DNA of 64,000 nt from Microcoleus sp. FACHB-1515 (GTDB lineage: Bacteria > Cyanobacteriota > Cyanobacteriia > Elainellales > Elainellaceae), in the NCBI RefSeq assembly GCF_014696105.1, contig NZ_JACJPO010000020.1, forward strand, positions 186,001 to 250,000. Direction: 5' to 3'. Within the stretch, counting starts at the first letter, position 1. Every line of letters starts with the position of its first letter. A program made the translations under genes and the position numbers. The notes beneath the pieces are model-generated. The model was given only the letters and a program-made list of their open reading frames with translations. It was not told the origin of the DNA and ran no database searches. Positions 39,974 through 49,349 of this stretch are shown here, one piece after another.

Positions 39974-41389
39974 GTGAACTACACAATTCGAGGCGCGATC
40001 GTTCCCGGCTGTTTCAATCAAAATGAGGGCTACGAATCGATCGATGTGCAAATTGTTGATGGACGGATTGCAGCGATCGGGTCAGGTCTGGAGGTGCAGG
40101 GAACCGCGATCGACGGCACAAACAAGCTGCTGCTGCCCGGATTTGTCAACGCGCACACGCACTCCTCAGAAATGTGGCAGCGCGGCAGCATTCCGCCTCG
40201 ACCGCTGGAGCTTTGGCTAGCTGAACTGTACGATTTTTCGCCGCTCGATCCGCAGCATATTTATCTGAGCGCTCTGCATACGGCAGCGGAAACTTTGCTG
40301 ACGGGCGGAACCTGCGTCGTTGATCATCTCGTCCTGATTCCGCATCGGGAAATTGAGACGATCGCCGCTGCCGTCCGAGCGTATCGCGAAATTGGCATTC
40401 GCGCTTATGTTGCGCCGCTGATTCAAGACCAATCGATCTCGACGGGAATTCCAGAAGGCGGAGCCGAGCGCGAACATGAAGCGTTTCCGCGCACCACTGA
40501 GGAAGTGCTGGCGTGGCTGACCGAGGCGATCGAACAGTTCCACCGTCCCGATGAAGGCATTTGCATGATGCCCGCCCCGACCGGGATTCACCTCGCCTCA
40601 GATGCGCTGCTGAAAGGCTGCGTCGAGCTGAGCGATCGCTATGATCTTTGCCGCCACACGCATCTGCTGGAAACCAAAGCACAAAAGCTGATTGCCGAAG
40701 AAAAATATGGCTACAGCGCGGTTGAACACCTGAAGCGACTTGATTTTCTCAATGAGCGCACCTCACTGGCGCACTGCGTTTGGCTGGACGATGCAGATAT
40801 TGAAATTTTGGCGGCGACGCGATCGACCGTCGTTCACAATCCGCTGAGCAATCTGCGTCTGGGCAGCGGCATCGCGCCAATTCTCAAATATCGTCGGGCA
40901 GGCGTCAATGTCACGTTTGGCTGTGACGGCGCGGCCAGCAATGATTCGCAAGATGTCCTCGAAGCAATCAAGATCGGCTCGATGCTGCACAACGTCACGG
41001 ATTTGGATTATCGCGAGTGGATCACGCCGCGAGAAGCGATCGAAATGGCGGCACTGGGCGGCGCGATCGGGCTGGGCATGGCCGACCAGTTCGGCAGTCT
41101 CACGATCGGCAAGCAGGCGGATCTGGTGCTGTATGACCTGACGAATCTTTCGCTGCTGCCGCGCACTGACCCGATCGGCCTGCTGGTCTGGGGTCGTCCA
41201 ACCCAAGTGGTTCACAGCGCTTGGGTCGCAGGTCGGCAAGTCATCGCTGAGGGTCAACTCACCACGATCGATCTGGCTCACCTCCAGCAAGAACTGTTTC
41301 GCCACAGCAATTGGCACAGCAATCGATCGTCTCCGCAGGCAATGGCTGCTGAATCGCACTATCGATCGGTAATGGGACTGAAGCCCTAA
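39974..41389 (+). CDS. Amidohydrolase of the SAH/8-oxoguanine deaminase-atrazine hydrolase group
   Basis: 471 residues from the GTG at 39974, chosen because AAGGA lies 8 bases before it; a longer frame starts at 39935. Metal motifs: GFVNAHTHSSEMW (HxH), CRHTHLLETKAQ, SLAHCVWLDD and the Asp in FGCDGAASND. The family hydrolyses cyclic amidines or amines (8-oxoguanine, S-adenosylhomocysteine, triazines). The lead-in CFNQNEGYESIDVQIVDGRI is typical. The substrate is unknown. It diverges from the RidA gene by 95 bases. Confidence 0.88.
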   Translation: MNYTIRGAIVPGCFNQNEGYESIDVQIVDGRIAAIGSGLEVQGTAIDGTNKLLLPGFVNAHTHSSEMWQRGSIPPRPLELWLAELYDFSPLDPQHIYLSALHTAAETLLTGGTCVVDHLVLIPHREIETIAAAVRAYREIGIRAYVAPLIQDQSISTGIPEGGAEREHEAFPRTTEEVLAWLTEAIEQFHRPDEGICMMPAPTGIHLASDALLKGCVELSDRYDLCRHTHLLETKAQKLIAEEKYGYSAVEHLKRLDFLNERTSLAHCVWLDDADIEILAATRSTVVHNPLSNLRLGSGIAPILKYRRAGVNVTFGCDGAASNDSQDVLEAIKIGSMLHNVTDLDYREWITPREAIEMAALGGAIGLGMADQFGSLTIGKQADLVLYDLTNLSLLPRTDPIGLLVWGRPTQVVHSAWVAGRQVIAEGQLTTIDLAHLQQELFRHSNWHSNRSSPQAMAAESHYRSVMGLKP

Positions 41390-41461
41390 ATCGCAATGGC
41401 GATCGGTGGCGTTCAACAATCTGGTAAAAGCAGTTGCTTCCGTGCTATGGTTAGTAACTGC

Positions 41462-41533
<72 letters not shown>

Positions 41534-41647
41534 TTCTAAAGTTAGCGACGATGATGCAAGCAGTCATGCTGCGATCGAAGTGTCATACTTGACGCATGAT
41601 TCCTCACGTATAATCGCTTCTGCTGACTCGCAACTGCATCTGACGAT

Positions 41648-42439
41648 ATGAACAGGCGTGGTCTTTTGGTTGTGCTGGGCTTGCTTGCGGCCTTACTGCT
41701 GTCTGCGGCCTTGAGGTTTCTGCTTCCATCGACCCAGGCAGAATCGACCACGCTGCTGGTCGCGGCGGCAGCCAGCCTACAAAATGTCTTAGAAGAACTT
41801 GATCCCAGCTTTGAGCGCGGCAATTCCGGAATTACCATCAACTACAATTTCGCGGCATCCAGTCCGCTTCAGCAGCAGATCGAGCAGGGAGCACCCGTTG
41901 ATGTGTTTATTTCAGCCGCCGCCGCCCAGATGGATGCGCTGCAAACTCGCAACTTGATTTTGCCGGAAACTCGGCGCAATCTCTTAACCAATGAACTGGT
42001 GCTGATTGTTCCCAGTCGCTCCACGCTAGAGCTAAGCACCTTTCAGCAGATGACCGAGGCCAGCATCAAAAGAATTGCGATCGGAGAGCCGCGCAGCGTC
42101 CCGGCAGGACGCTATGCCCAAGAACTGCTGGAGAATTTGGGCATTCTCGAATCGTTGCGATCGAAATTTGTCTACGGCAACTCGGTTCGCAGCGTCTTGG
42201 GAACGGTCGAGAGCGGCGATGCGGATGCGGGCATTGTTTACGCCACAGATGCTCGAATCTCCGATCGCGTCCGTCCGGTCGCAACGGCTCCCCGCAATTT
42301 GCATTCGCCGATCGTCTATCCGATTGCCGTGATTCGATCGAGCCGTCATCCGCAGGCTGCTCGCACCTACGCGGATTTTCTCAGCAGTCCAGCCGCTCAA
42401 GCAGGATTTCGACAAGCTGGCTTTGGCATTACTCAGTGA
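41648..42439 (+). CDS. modA: Molybdate ABC transporter, substrate-binding protein
   Basis: 263 residues with an N-terminal membrane or signal segment (about 5-25) and the ModA text: LLVAAAASLQNVLEELDPSF, NYNFAASSPLQQQIEQGAPV, DVFISAAAAQMDAL, GEPRSVPAGRYAQELLENLG, YATDARISDRV. It binds molybdate or tungstate in the periplasm. The stop is followed by GAGGAGG and the ModBC start 8 bases later, so the two are one operon. Confidence 0.95.
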   Translation: MNRRGLLVVLGLLAALLLSAALRFLLPSTQAESTTLLVAAAASLQNVLEELDPSFERGNSGITINYNFAASSPLQQQIEQGAPVDVFISAAAAQMDALQTRNLILPETRRNLLTNELVLIVPSRSTLELSTFQQMTEASIKRIAIGEPRSVPAGRYAQELLENLGILESLRSKFVYGNSVRSVLGTVESGDADAGIVYATDARISDRVRPVATAPRNLHSPIVYPIAVIRSSRHPQAARTYADFLSSPAAQAGFRQAGFGITQ

Positions 42440-42446
42440 GGAGGCG

Positions 42447-44288
42447 ATGATGCAGGTGGACTGGTCGCCGCTGTGGATTTCGCTCAGAACGGCTGGAGTG
42501 GCAACGATCGCCACATTTTTCCTCGGTACAGCGGCAGCTTACGGAATGCTGGGCTATCGCGGTCGCTGGAAACCGCTGATTGAGGGCGTGTTGATTGCGC
42601 CGCTGATTTTGCCGCCAACGGTTGTGGGATTTTTGCTGCTGCTGCTGTTTGGCAAAAACGGCTGGCTCGGTCAACTGATGCAGGCGTTTGATTTCTCGAT
42701 CGTCTTCACCTGGTATGCGGCTGTCGTCACGGCGATCGTCGTGTCGTTTCCGCTGATGTACAAAACCGCTTTGGGCGCATTCGAGCAGATCGACAGTAGC
42801 TTGCTGCAAGTTGCCCGGACATTGGGCGCATCTGAATTTCGGATTTTTCGCCAGATTCTTTTGCCGCTGGCAACACCGGGACTGGTGGCCGGAGTGACGC
42901 TGGCGTTTGCGCGGGCACTGGGCGAATTTGGCGCGACGCTGATGCTGGCAGGCAACATTCCCGGCCAAACGCAGACGATGCCAATGGCGATCTACTTTGC
43001 AGTTGAAGCGGGCGATCGCTCCCTCGCGTGGCTGTGGTCGATCGCCATTTTGACGCTTTCCCTGTCTGGTTTGATTACCGTCAATCGCTGGCAGCAGCTT
43101 GAACATCGCCACCCGCACTCAGGCCAGATCGAAGCGGATGAACCGCTCGATCGCAACGGCAGACGCCGCACACCTGCCCTGTTGCGCCATCAGTCACAAC
43201 CGCAGATCCTCGATTCAACTCGCGGCCTGCTTGTCGAGATCGAAAAGCAGCTTCCTTCTTTCCGGCTCGACACGGCGTTTACCGCTCAGTCCGGGTTGGG
43301 CATTTTGGGCGCTTCCGGTTCCGGCAAAAGCATGACGCTCCGCTGCATCGCGGGAATTGAAACGCCGACGCAGGGGAGAATTGTGCTGAACGGCAAAACG
43401 CTGTTCGATCGCGATCGCCACATCAACCTGCCTAGCCATCAGCGCAACGTCAGCTTGGTGTTTCAGAACTACGCGCTGTTTCCGCACCTGACGGTGAGTC
43501 AAAATATCGCCTTTGGCTTGCAGCATTTGTCTCGATCGCTGCGATCGCAATGCGTCAATCAGCAACTCGCAGCCGTGCAGATGCAGAACTTGGGCGATCG
43601 CTATCCGCATCAACTATCGGGCGGCCAGCAGCAGCGCGTCGCGTTGGCACGAGCCTTGGCAACCGAGCCAGAAGTGTTGCTGCTCGACGAGCCGTTTTCC
43701 GCACTTGACACCTACTTACGCAGTCAGATGGAGCGGCAGCTTTTGCAAACGCTATCGACCTATCGCGGCATTACGCTGTTTGTGACGCACAATTTAGAAG
43801 AAGCCTACCGAATTTGTGACAGGCTGCTGGTGATGTCCGGCGGAGTGCCGATCGCCCACGACTGCAAACACCGAATTTTCGAGCATCCGCAAACCGTCCG
43901 CGTCGCGCAACTGACCGGATGCAAAAACTTTTCCCATGCCGTGATGCAGTCGGCCAATTCAATTCAGGCGATCGACTGGGGCATTACGCTTCAGGTGATT
44001 GAAGCGATTCCCGATTCGTTTACGGATGTAGGTATTCGCGCTCACCAAGTCAAGCTGGCGATCGCTCCCAGCAGTCCCAACACCTACCCTTGCTGGCTCG
44101 CCGCCACCAGCGAAACGCCGCACCGCATGACGCTGTTGCTCAAACTTAACGCTCCACCCGCAGACGCCCAAGACTATCATCTTCAAGCAGAAATTTTCAA
44201 AGAAAAATGGCACGCAATCAAAGACCAGCCATTTCCCTGGTACGTGCAGCTTGAACCCAGCCGCCTCATGCTGATGGCAGATTGGTGA
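42447..44288 (+). CDS. modBC: Fused molybdate transporter permease-ATPase ModBC
   Basis: About 613 residues from the ATG after GAGGAGG; a neighbouring ATG one codon later is possible. Residues 1-225 are the ModB permease with five to six membrane segments and the EAA-type loop (ASEFRIFRQILLPLATPGLV). Residues 265-480 are the ModC ATPase: Walker A GASGSGKSMT, signature LSGGQQQRVALARAL, Walker B VLLLDEPFSALD. The C-terminal part carries a TOBE-type molybdate domain. The fusion is typical for cyanobacteria. Confidence 0.95.
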   Translation: MMQVDWSPLWISLRTAGVATIATFFLGTAAAYGMLGYRGRWKPLIEGVLIAPLILPPTVVGFLLLLLFGKNGWLGQLMQAFDFSIVFTWYAAVVTAIVVSFPLMYKTALGAFEQIDSSLLQVARTLGASEFRIFRQILLPLATPGLVAGVTLAFARALGEFGATLMLAGNIPGQTQTMPMAIYFAVEAGDRSLAWLWSIAILTLSLSGLITVNRWQQLEHRHPHSGQIEADEPLDRNGRRRTPALLRHQSQPQILDSTRGLLVEIEKQLPSFRLDTAFTAQSGLGILGASGSGKSMTLRCIAGIETPTQGRIVLNGKTLFDRDRHINLPSHQRNVSLVFQNYALFPHLTVSQNIAFGLQHLSRSLRSQCVNQQLAAVQMQNLGDRYPHQLSGGQQQRVALARALATEPEVLLLDEPFSALDTYLRSQMERQLLQTLSTYRGITLFVTHNLEEAYRICDRLLVMSGGVPIAHDCKHRIFEHPQTVRVAQLTGCKNFSHAVMQSANSIQAIDWGITLQVIEAIPDSFTDVGIRAHQVKLAIAPSSPNTYPCWLAATSETPHRMTLLLKLNAPPADAQDYHLQAEIFKEKWHAIKDQPFPWYVQLEPSRLMLMADW

Positions 44289-44388
44289 CAGAAGCGCGAT
44301 CGGGTTTGATGCTTCGCCTAACTTGGTCTACTGAAGTTTGTCGTGTGCGGTTCTTTGACACTAGGCTGCGTTTTCAGACTGCTCGATC

Positions 44389-44476
44389 CTCCCCAACCCG
44401 CCTTGAAAAGGAGGGAGCCGAACCACCCCTCAAAGTCCCCCTTGTTAAGGGGACAGGGGGATCGGTCCCCTTTGGC
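44389..44476. repeat. Interspersed palindromic repeat downstream of modBC
   Basis: CCTTGAAAAGGAGGG, then GTCCCCCTTGTTAAGGGGAC and GGGGGATCGGTCCCC form nested hairpins. The string is a typical cyanobacterial intergenic palindromic repeat. It sits between convergent genes and could act as a terminator. Confidence 0.75.
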
Positions 44477-44492
44477 GCTGTTAACATACGCC

Positions 44493-44876
44493 CTAGGCGG
44501 CAACGCGCAGCGATTCGATCGGATAGCCAACCGCCTTCCAAGCCGACAGGCCGCCGCGCAGCTCTGAAACACGCTGATAGCCAGCTTTACGCAGCAGTTG
44601 CGCTGCTTCTGCCGTTTCATCGTCGGTTTCGCCATACACATACAGGTCGCGATCGCGGCCAATGCTGGTCAACGCGCGATAGAGCAGTTCGGCAGCGGGC
44701 ATCGCCACCGCGCCTGGAATGTGACCGCTGTTGAACTCGGCGCGATCGCGGACATCGATGATCGTCAGCGCAGGTTCGCCCCAGTCGAGCCGGGATTTGA
44801 GGTCGTGAACTCGCGATCGAGCTTTCAGCGGAGCAGGAATCGGTAGAAAACCAAAAAGCTTGTGCAGAGGATGCAT
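44493..44876 (-). CDS. Rhodanese-like domain protein without the catalytic Cys
   Basis: 127 residues from the ATG of MHPLHKLFGFLP; the upstream extension is spacer. Rhodanese fold text: TIIDVRDRAEFNSGHIPGAV, MPAAELLYRAL, AAQLLRKAGYQRVSELRGGL, SAWKAVGYPI. The active-site loop reads DLYVYGETDDET: the position of the sulfur-carrying Cys is Gly, so sulfur transfer is unlikely. It may act as a binding or structural module. Confidence 0.88.
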   Translation of the reverse strand: MHPLHKLFGFLPIPAPLKARSRVHDLKSRLDWGEPALTIIDVRDRAEFNSGHIPGAVAMPAAELLYRALTSIGRDRDLYVYGETDDETAEAAQLLRKAGYQRVSELRGGLSAWKAVGYPIESLRVAA

Positions 44877-44982
44877 ATCACAGAACCAGCGCGTTACCCG
44901 TAATGTAACGATTGTTTCTATAAATTGCAAACATTTATTGAAATCTTCTTTACCAAATTGCGCTGATGTGCTTTGAGTATTT

Positions 44983-45372
44983 CTACCGCCAGTAGCGCCG
45001 ACCCTTCCAGAACACACCCAACACAATGCCGACGAGGGCAAGTTCACCCGAAAGCAAAGTCGGCAGAAAAAGAGACTTGAGCAATAGGGTAAGCATGACA
45101 CACAGCACCAGCGCCCAAAGCACACCCACATTTAGGAAGATTTGGCGATGCAAATGTTCTATCAAATAGACGGCGATCGCGCCCATCACAAAGGCAAATC
45201 CGATCAGCGTGAATGCGGCCAGCGTGGGCTGAAGCAGCACAATCGCCACCTGCCGAATGACGGGAACGCCAAGGCCGATCGCCAGCAGCGTGTCAACCAC
45301 AGTTGCAACGGCGGCGGCTTGGCTGAGGGCAAGCCAGGGAAATTGCTGAAGTCGTCTCAGAGGATTGGGCAT
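44983..45372 (-). CDS. Small membrane hypothetical protein
   Basis: 129 residues from the ATG of MPNPLRRLQQF, with about four hydrophobic segments (AVATVVDTLLAIGLGVPVI, LAAFTLIGFAFVMGAIAVYL, ALVLCVMLTLLL, LALVGIVLGVFW) and an Arg-rich C-terminus. I do not recognise it. The rhodanese gene follows 106 bases downstream on the same strand. Confidence 0.6.
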   Translation of the reverse strand: MPNPLRRLQQFPWLALSQAAAVATVVDTLLAIGLGVPVIRQVAIVLLQPTLAAFTLIGFAFVMGAIAVYLIEHLHRQIFLNVGVLWALVLCVMLTLLLKSLFLPTLLSGELALVGIVLGVFWKGRRYWR

Positions 45373-45559
45373 AGTGGACTGCCTTGAAAGGGCGCCTCGA
45401 TCGGTGCTTCCTAGCATAGCCGCAAGCTGAAATCAGTTCAGCGGCAAAGCGAATCTGGAAGACACGGTCTTTAGATCGATCGCCAACTTCTGCCGCAGTA
45501 TAGAGACTTGCAGTTGTGGCATTGATTACAGTGGCAAGTGAAGAGCGCGAACAAAAGCA

Positions 45560-46300
45560 ATGTCAGACTTGCGGCCAGACGAACAGGTGATTTCCCAGGC
45601 GATCGAACTTGGCCTTTCCACCCAGATCGAAACTGCTGAAGATCTCAATGTCGAAGTTCACACCGACTTGCTGAAAGCCGCGCAGGGCGAAGCCGATTCG
45701 GTGGCGATCGACGGCAAGGGCGTGGTGCTGCAACCGGATGTGCGCGTTCAGCAAATGGAACTGAAAACCGATCGATTGGCGATCAATCCGCTCAGCGCCC
45801 TGTTCGGTCACGTTAAGTTGAAAGAACCGCTGAACGCTCAGGCGCGAATGGTGTTGACCAGTGCAGATCTCAATCGCGCCATGAACTCCGAGTTTGTGCA
45901 AAGCAAAATGACTGCGATCGATCTCCTGGTTGAGGGCGTGACAATTCCGATCGAGATGCAGCCGCCACTGGCGATCGACCTGAGCACGCCTGGAAAAATG
46001 CGGTTTAGCGGCACGATGCTGGCGCACTATCCGGATGGCACGCGGCCAACGAGTTTCACCGCAGTTTGCTGTCCGCGTCAAGGAAATCAGCCGCCACTAC
46101 TCGAATCGTTTGACTGTCAGCCCGGACAGGGCGTCACCATTCCCTTTACGATCGCGCTGATGCAGAAAGCTCAAGATTTGCTCAAGTCGCCTTATCTGGC
46201 ATTGGAAGGAATGATTCTGCATGTCAAAGAGTTGTCGATCGTGGATGACAGCTTGATTCTTTCCGGTGAAGCTCTGTTAGCAGAAATTCCCTCAATGTAA
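45560..46300 (+). CDS. DUF2993 family protein
   Basis: 246 residues: AIELGLSTQIETAEDLNVEV, HTDLLKAAQGEADSVAIDGK, VVLQPDVRVQQMELKTDRLA, LFGHVKLKEPLNAQARMVLT, then LNRAMNSEF. DUF2993 is a cyanobacterial and actinobacterial beta-rich family related to lipid-binding (LmeA-type) proteins. No signal peptide is evident. Confidence 0.85.
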   Translation: MSDLRPDEQVISQAIELGLSTQIETAEDLNVEVHTDLLKAAQGEADSVAIDGKGVVLQPDVRVQQMELKTDRLAINPLSALFGHVKLKEPLNAQARMVLTSADLNRAMNSEFVQSKMTAIDLLVEGVTIPIEMQPPLAIDLSTPGKMRFSGTMLAHYPDGTRPTSFTAVCCPRQGNQPPLLESFDCQPGQGVTIPFTIALMQKAQDLLKSPYLALEGMILHVKELSIVDDSLILSGEALLAEIPSM

Positions 46301-46442
46301 TCGACGCTACAAACCGATCGACTTGTAATCGGCATTTCTGTCTAAAGAAGGAGCCGCCTGTAACTTAAGCTGTATCGCTGGCGGCAGCAGGCAGATTTAT
46401 AGTTGAAAGGAACGTTCATTCGCGATCGAAAAGCCTTTAGCA

Positions 46443-47978
46443 ATGCAATTTGTTACCGATCCGCCGATCGCTCTTAAAATTCGCAAAATGCGTCAGCGCG
46501 TCCGCTGGCAAGATCCGGTTGTGCGCGATCGCGGCATCGACCAAACGCGACTCGTGCTAGATAACGGCACCGACGATCCTGAATTCTCGTTTCTCGTCGT
46601 GGGCGACAGCGGATCGGGCGGACACCGAGGCCACAATCCCCAGCGGCGAATTGCCGAGTTGATGCTGGCACATCGCGATGCAGCGCGGTTTGTGCTGCAC
46701 ACCGGAGACGTGATCTATCTAGTCGGGTCGAGCGAATACTACCCCAGCAACTTCATCGAACCCTACCGCGAATTTTTGGTCGGTGGCGACAATCCCAAGC
46801 GGATCGCCTTTGACCAAATGGTGTTTAATCAGCCGTTTCTTCCGATTCCGGGCAATCACGACTACTACGATCTGCCGCTGGCCTACGGTTTTCTGGCGCA
46901 GGCCGCGCAGCCGCTTCGCTATCTCTTGCGATCGCGCCTTGATTTTGACATTGGCTGGCACGGTTCTGAGCAGGGCAAAGCCTACACTCGCGCCTTCATC
47001 GACTCGCTCGATCGCTTCCTGCTGCCCGGAGAGCTAGAGCGCCATCTCGATCGCCACTACACCGCCCAAACCGAAACAGGCCGCTGTTTGCGCTATGAAC
47101 CGGGAAGCTTCACGCGCCTGCCCAATCGCTACTACACCTTTCGCTGCGGCGGCGTCGATTTTTTTGCGATCGACTCCAACACGTTCAACGATCCTGACCC
47201 GCTCGAATCCGATGACGACGTGAATCGGCTGCGGGCGCGAATTGCGGAACTCGAAGGCGAAAAGCAAGCGCTGATGGCCGAATCGACCAAGTTCGATCCG
47301 AATGTGACCGAAGAAGCCGATCGCCTCGATGACATTCAAGCGAAAATTCAGCAGCTTGATGAAATGATCAACGACATTGAAAAGCAGATGAAGAGCGATC
47401 GCGAGGTCACCGTTGACACCGAGCAGCTTGACTGGCTCAAAGACCGCCTGATCGCCTCCTGGCAAAATCCGGATGTGCGCGGTCGCGTCATTTTCTTTCA
47501 CCATCCGCCCTACGTCACTGAGGCGACCAAGTGGTATCAGGCGCAAACGCTGGCGATCCGGCATCGGCTCAGGCGCGTCCTCAATGCCGTGTCGATCGAA
47601 GTTGAAAAACTGGCGGGCGATCGTCCCTTGGTCGATTTAGTGTTGAACGGTCACGCGCACTGTCTGGAATATCTCCGCACCGGAGACACCGGACACGCCG
47701 ATTCCAACATGAACTGGATCGTGTGTGGCGGCAGCGGCTACAGTCTGCGTCGCCAGCGCGAAGAAGGCGCAGACCTGATGGAAGAAGGTCGGATGGTAGC
47801 GCGATCGAAGCTGTTTGTCGGTCGCAACGGCCAAGGCTCGTTTCGCCGCCGTCCCTATTCGTTTCTGCGGATCGACGTAAAGCCCGGAACGCCTCCGAGG
47901 TTTGTCGTTCGTCCGGGTGTGGCCGAACGCTTTCAGGGCAAATGGAACACCTACAATGTCGATCCGTTCGAGATTTGA
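46443..47978 (+). CDS. Calcineurin-like metallophosphoesterase with coiled-coil insertion
   Basis: 511 residues. Metal motifs of the calcineurin-like phosphoesterase fold: VVGDSGSGGHRGHN near 58, HTGDVIYLVGSS, PIPGNHDYYDL near 137, FFHHPPYVTE and NGHAHCLEY near 401. A charged helical segment at about 262-325 (RLRARIAELEGEKQALMAES) is inserted between the metal motifs, probably a coiled coil. No signal peptide. The substrate is unknown. Confidence 0.88.
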   Translation: MQFVTDPPIALKIRKMRQRVRWQDPVVRDRGIDQTRLVLDNGTDDPEFSFLVVGDSGSGGHRGHNPQRRIAELMLAHRDAARFVLHTGDVIYLVGSSEYYPSNFIEPYREFLVGGDNPKRIAFDQMVFNQPFLPIPGNHDYYDLPLAYGFLAQAAQPLRYLLRSRLDFDIGWHGSEQGKAYTRAFIDSLDRFLLPGELERHLDRHYTAQTETGRCLRYEPGSFTRLPNRYYTFRCGGVDFFAIDSNTFNDPDPLESDDDVNRLRARIAELEGEKQALMAESTKFDPNVTEEADRLDDIQAKIQQLDEMINDIEKQMKSDREVTVDTEQLDWLKDRLIASWQNPDVRGRVIFFHHPPYVTEATKWYQAQTLAIRHRLRRVLNAVSIEVEKLAGDRPLVDLVLNGHAHCLEYLRTGDTGHADSNMNWIVCGGSGYSLRRQREEGADLMEEGRMVARSKLFVGRNGQGSFRRRPYSFLRIDVKPGTPPRFVVRPGVAERFQGKWNTYNVDPFEI

Positions 47979-48317
47979 GCGATCGCCGTTCAAACCGTCT
48001 TCATTCAGTTAAGGCGATCGATATAAAGTTTTACGCCCGTTTGGTGAATGTCGCAGCTTTGGCTGACATACGATTCGCTTGGTAGAAATCTTGGTGGCGC
48101 GAGGCGATCGCACCGCATTTTCTGCTCGCTCACAGACTGCTCTTCAACCTCGCGATCGAACAATTCATTGTCGTCGAACTAATATCAGTAATTCGATTGA
48201 TGAACCGTAGTATATTGGCAGCAGTACTTGCGCTGGACTCGCCTCCAACCTAAGCTGCTGATACATCAGAGCGCTGCTCAATCGATTTTTGCAGTATTTC
48301 CCAAGTAACAAGACGCT
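47979..48317. other. Spacer between the phosphoesterase and cysK genes
   Basis: 339 bases with HIP1 sites. No gene, clear hairpin terminator or promoter hexamer pair could be supported. Confidence 0.5.
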
Positions 48318-49280
48318 ATGCAAATTGCCAGAGACGTTACCGAACTGATTGGCCGCACGCCGCTGGTGCAGCTTAACCGCATTCCCCAAGCCGAAGCAGC
48401 AATAGCGCAAATCGTGCTCAAGCTCGAAAGCATGAATCCGGCAGCTTCGGTGAAAGACCGCATTGCTTTGAGCATGGTTGAGGCAGCAGAGCGATCGGGT
48501 TTGATTCTTCCTGGCGTAACCACATTAGTTGAACCCACGTCCGGCAACACGGGTATTGCGCTGGCAATGGTGGCGGCGGCTCGTGGCTATCGGCTGATTC
48601 TGACGATGCCCGACACCATGAGCGTTGAGCGACGCAGAATGCTCAGAGCGTATGGCGCAAAGCTGGAGCTAACGCCGGGAGTCAAAGGAATGCGGGGCGC
48701 GATCGTCCGTGCCCAAGAAATTGTCAGCGTCACGCCCAACGCCCATATGCTGCAACAGTTTCGCAATCCGGCCAATCCTCAGACTCACCGCGAAACAACG
48801 GCTGAAGAAATCTGGCAGGCCACAGAGGGCAAGGTTGATATTCTCATTGCCGGGGTCGGCACGGGCGGCACGATTACTGGAGTCGCAGAAGTGATCAAGG
48901 CGCGTAAACCCAGCTTTCAGGCGATCGCCGTTGAGCCAATCAGCAGCCCTGTTCTGTCTGGTGGTCAAGCGGGGTCGCACAAGATTCAGGGCATCGGTCC
49001 CGGATTTATTCCTGATGTTTATCGGCCTGACCTGATCGATGAAGTGATTACGGTGACGGACGAGCAGGCGATCGCCTATGGTCGCAGGCTGGCGAAAGAA
49101 GAAGGGTTGCTGTCGGGCATTTCAGCGGGAGCCGCTTTATTTGCTGCCATCAAGGTGGCGAAGCGGCCAGAGAATGCAGGCAAGCTAATTGTGATGATTC
49201 AACCGAGCTTTGGCGAGCGCTATCTTAGTACGCCCCTGTTCAAAGACCCAGATGAAGCCGAATGGCTCGATCGCGTTTAG
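48318..49280 (+). CDS. cysK: Cysteine synthase A
   Basis: 320 residues: [19 protein letters not shown] Lys in [16 protein letters not shown] (about 46), [21 protein letters not shown] phosphate loop [16 protein letters not shown] and [19 protein letters not shown]. It condenses O-acetylserine and sulfide to cysteine, PLP dependent. The N-terminus [12 protein letters not shown] is the family start. It converges with the minus-strand kinase gene. Confidence 0.95.
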   Translation: MQIARDVTELIGRTPLVQLNRIPQAEAAIAQIVLKLESMNPAASVKDRIALSMVEAAERSGLILPGVTTLVEPTSGNTGIALAMVAAARGYRLILTMPDTMSVERRRMLRAYGAKLELTPGVKGMRGAIVRAQEIVSVTPNAHMLQQFRNPANPQTHRETTAEEIWQATEGKVDILIAGVGTGGTITGVAEVIKARKPSFQAIAVEPISSPVLSGGQAGSHKIQGIGPGFIPDVYRPDLIDEVITVTDEQAIAYGRRLAKEEGLLSGISAGAALFAAIKVAKRPENAGKLIVMIQPSFGERYLSTPLFKDPDEAEWLDRV

Positions 49281-49349
49281 CAAGTTTGATTCAGGCCTTG
49301 CTGACAGGCCGCTGGTCTCAGCCGATGTCACGATCGAGATGCATTCGCC

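Noticed and set aside
44493-45131. Long N-terminal extension of the rhodanese-like protein
   Set aside because: The extra 85 residues are Cys-rich translated spacer and cover the neighbouring membrane protein gene; the ATG at 44876 gives the standard domain start.
49281-49320. GGCC hairpin after cysK as terminator
   Set aside because: Only four to five base pairs and no T tract.
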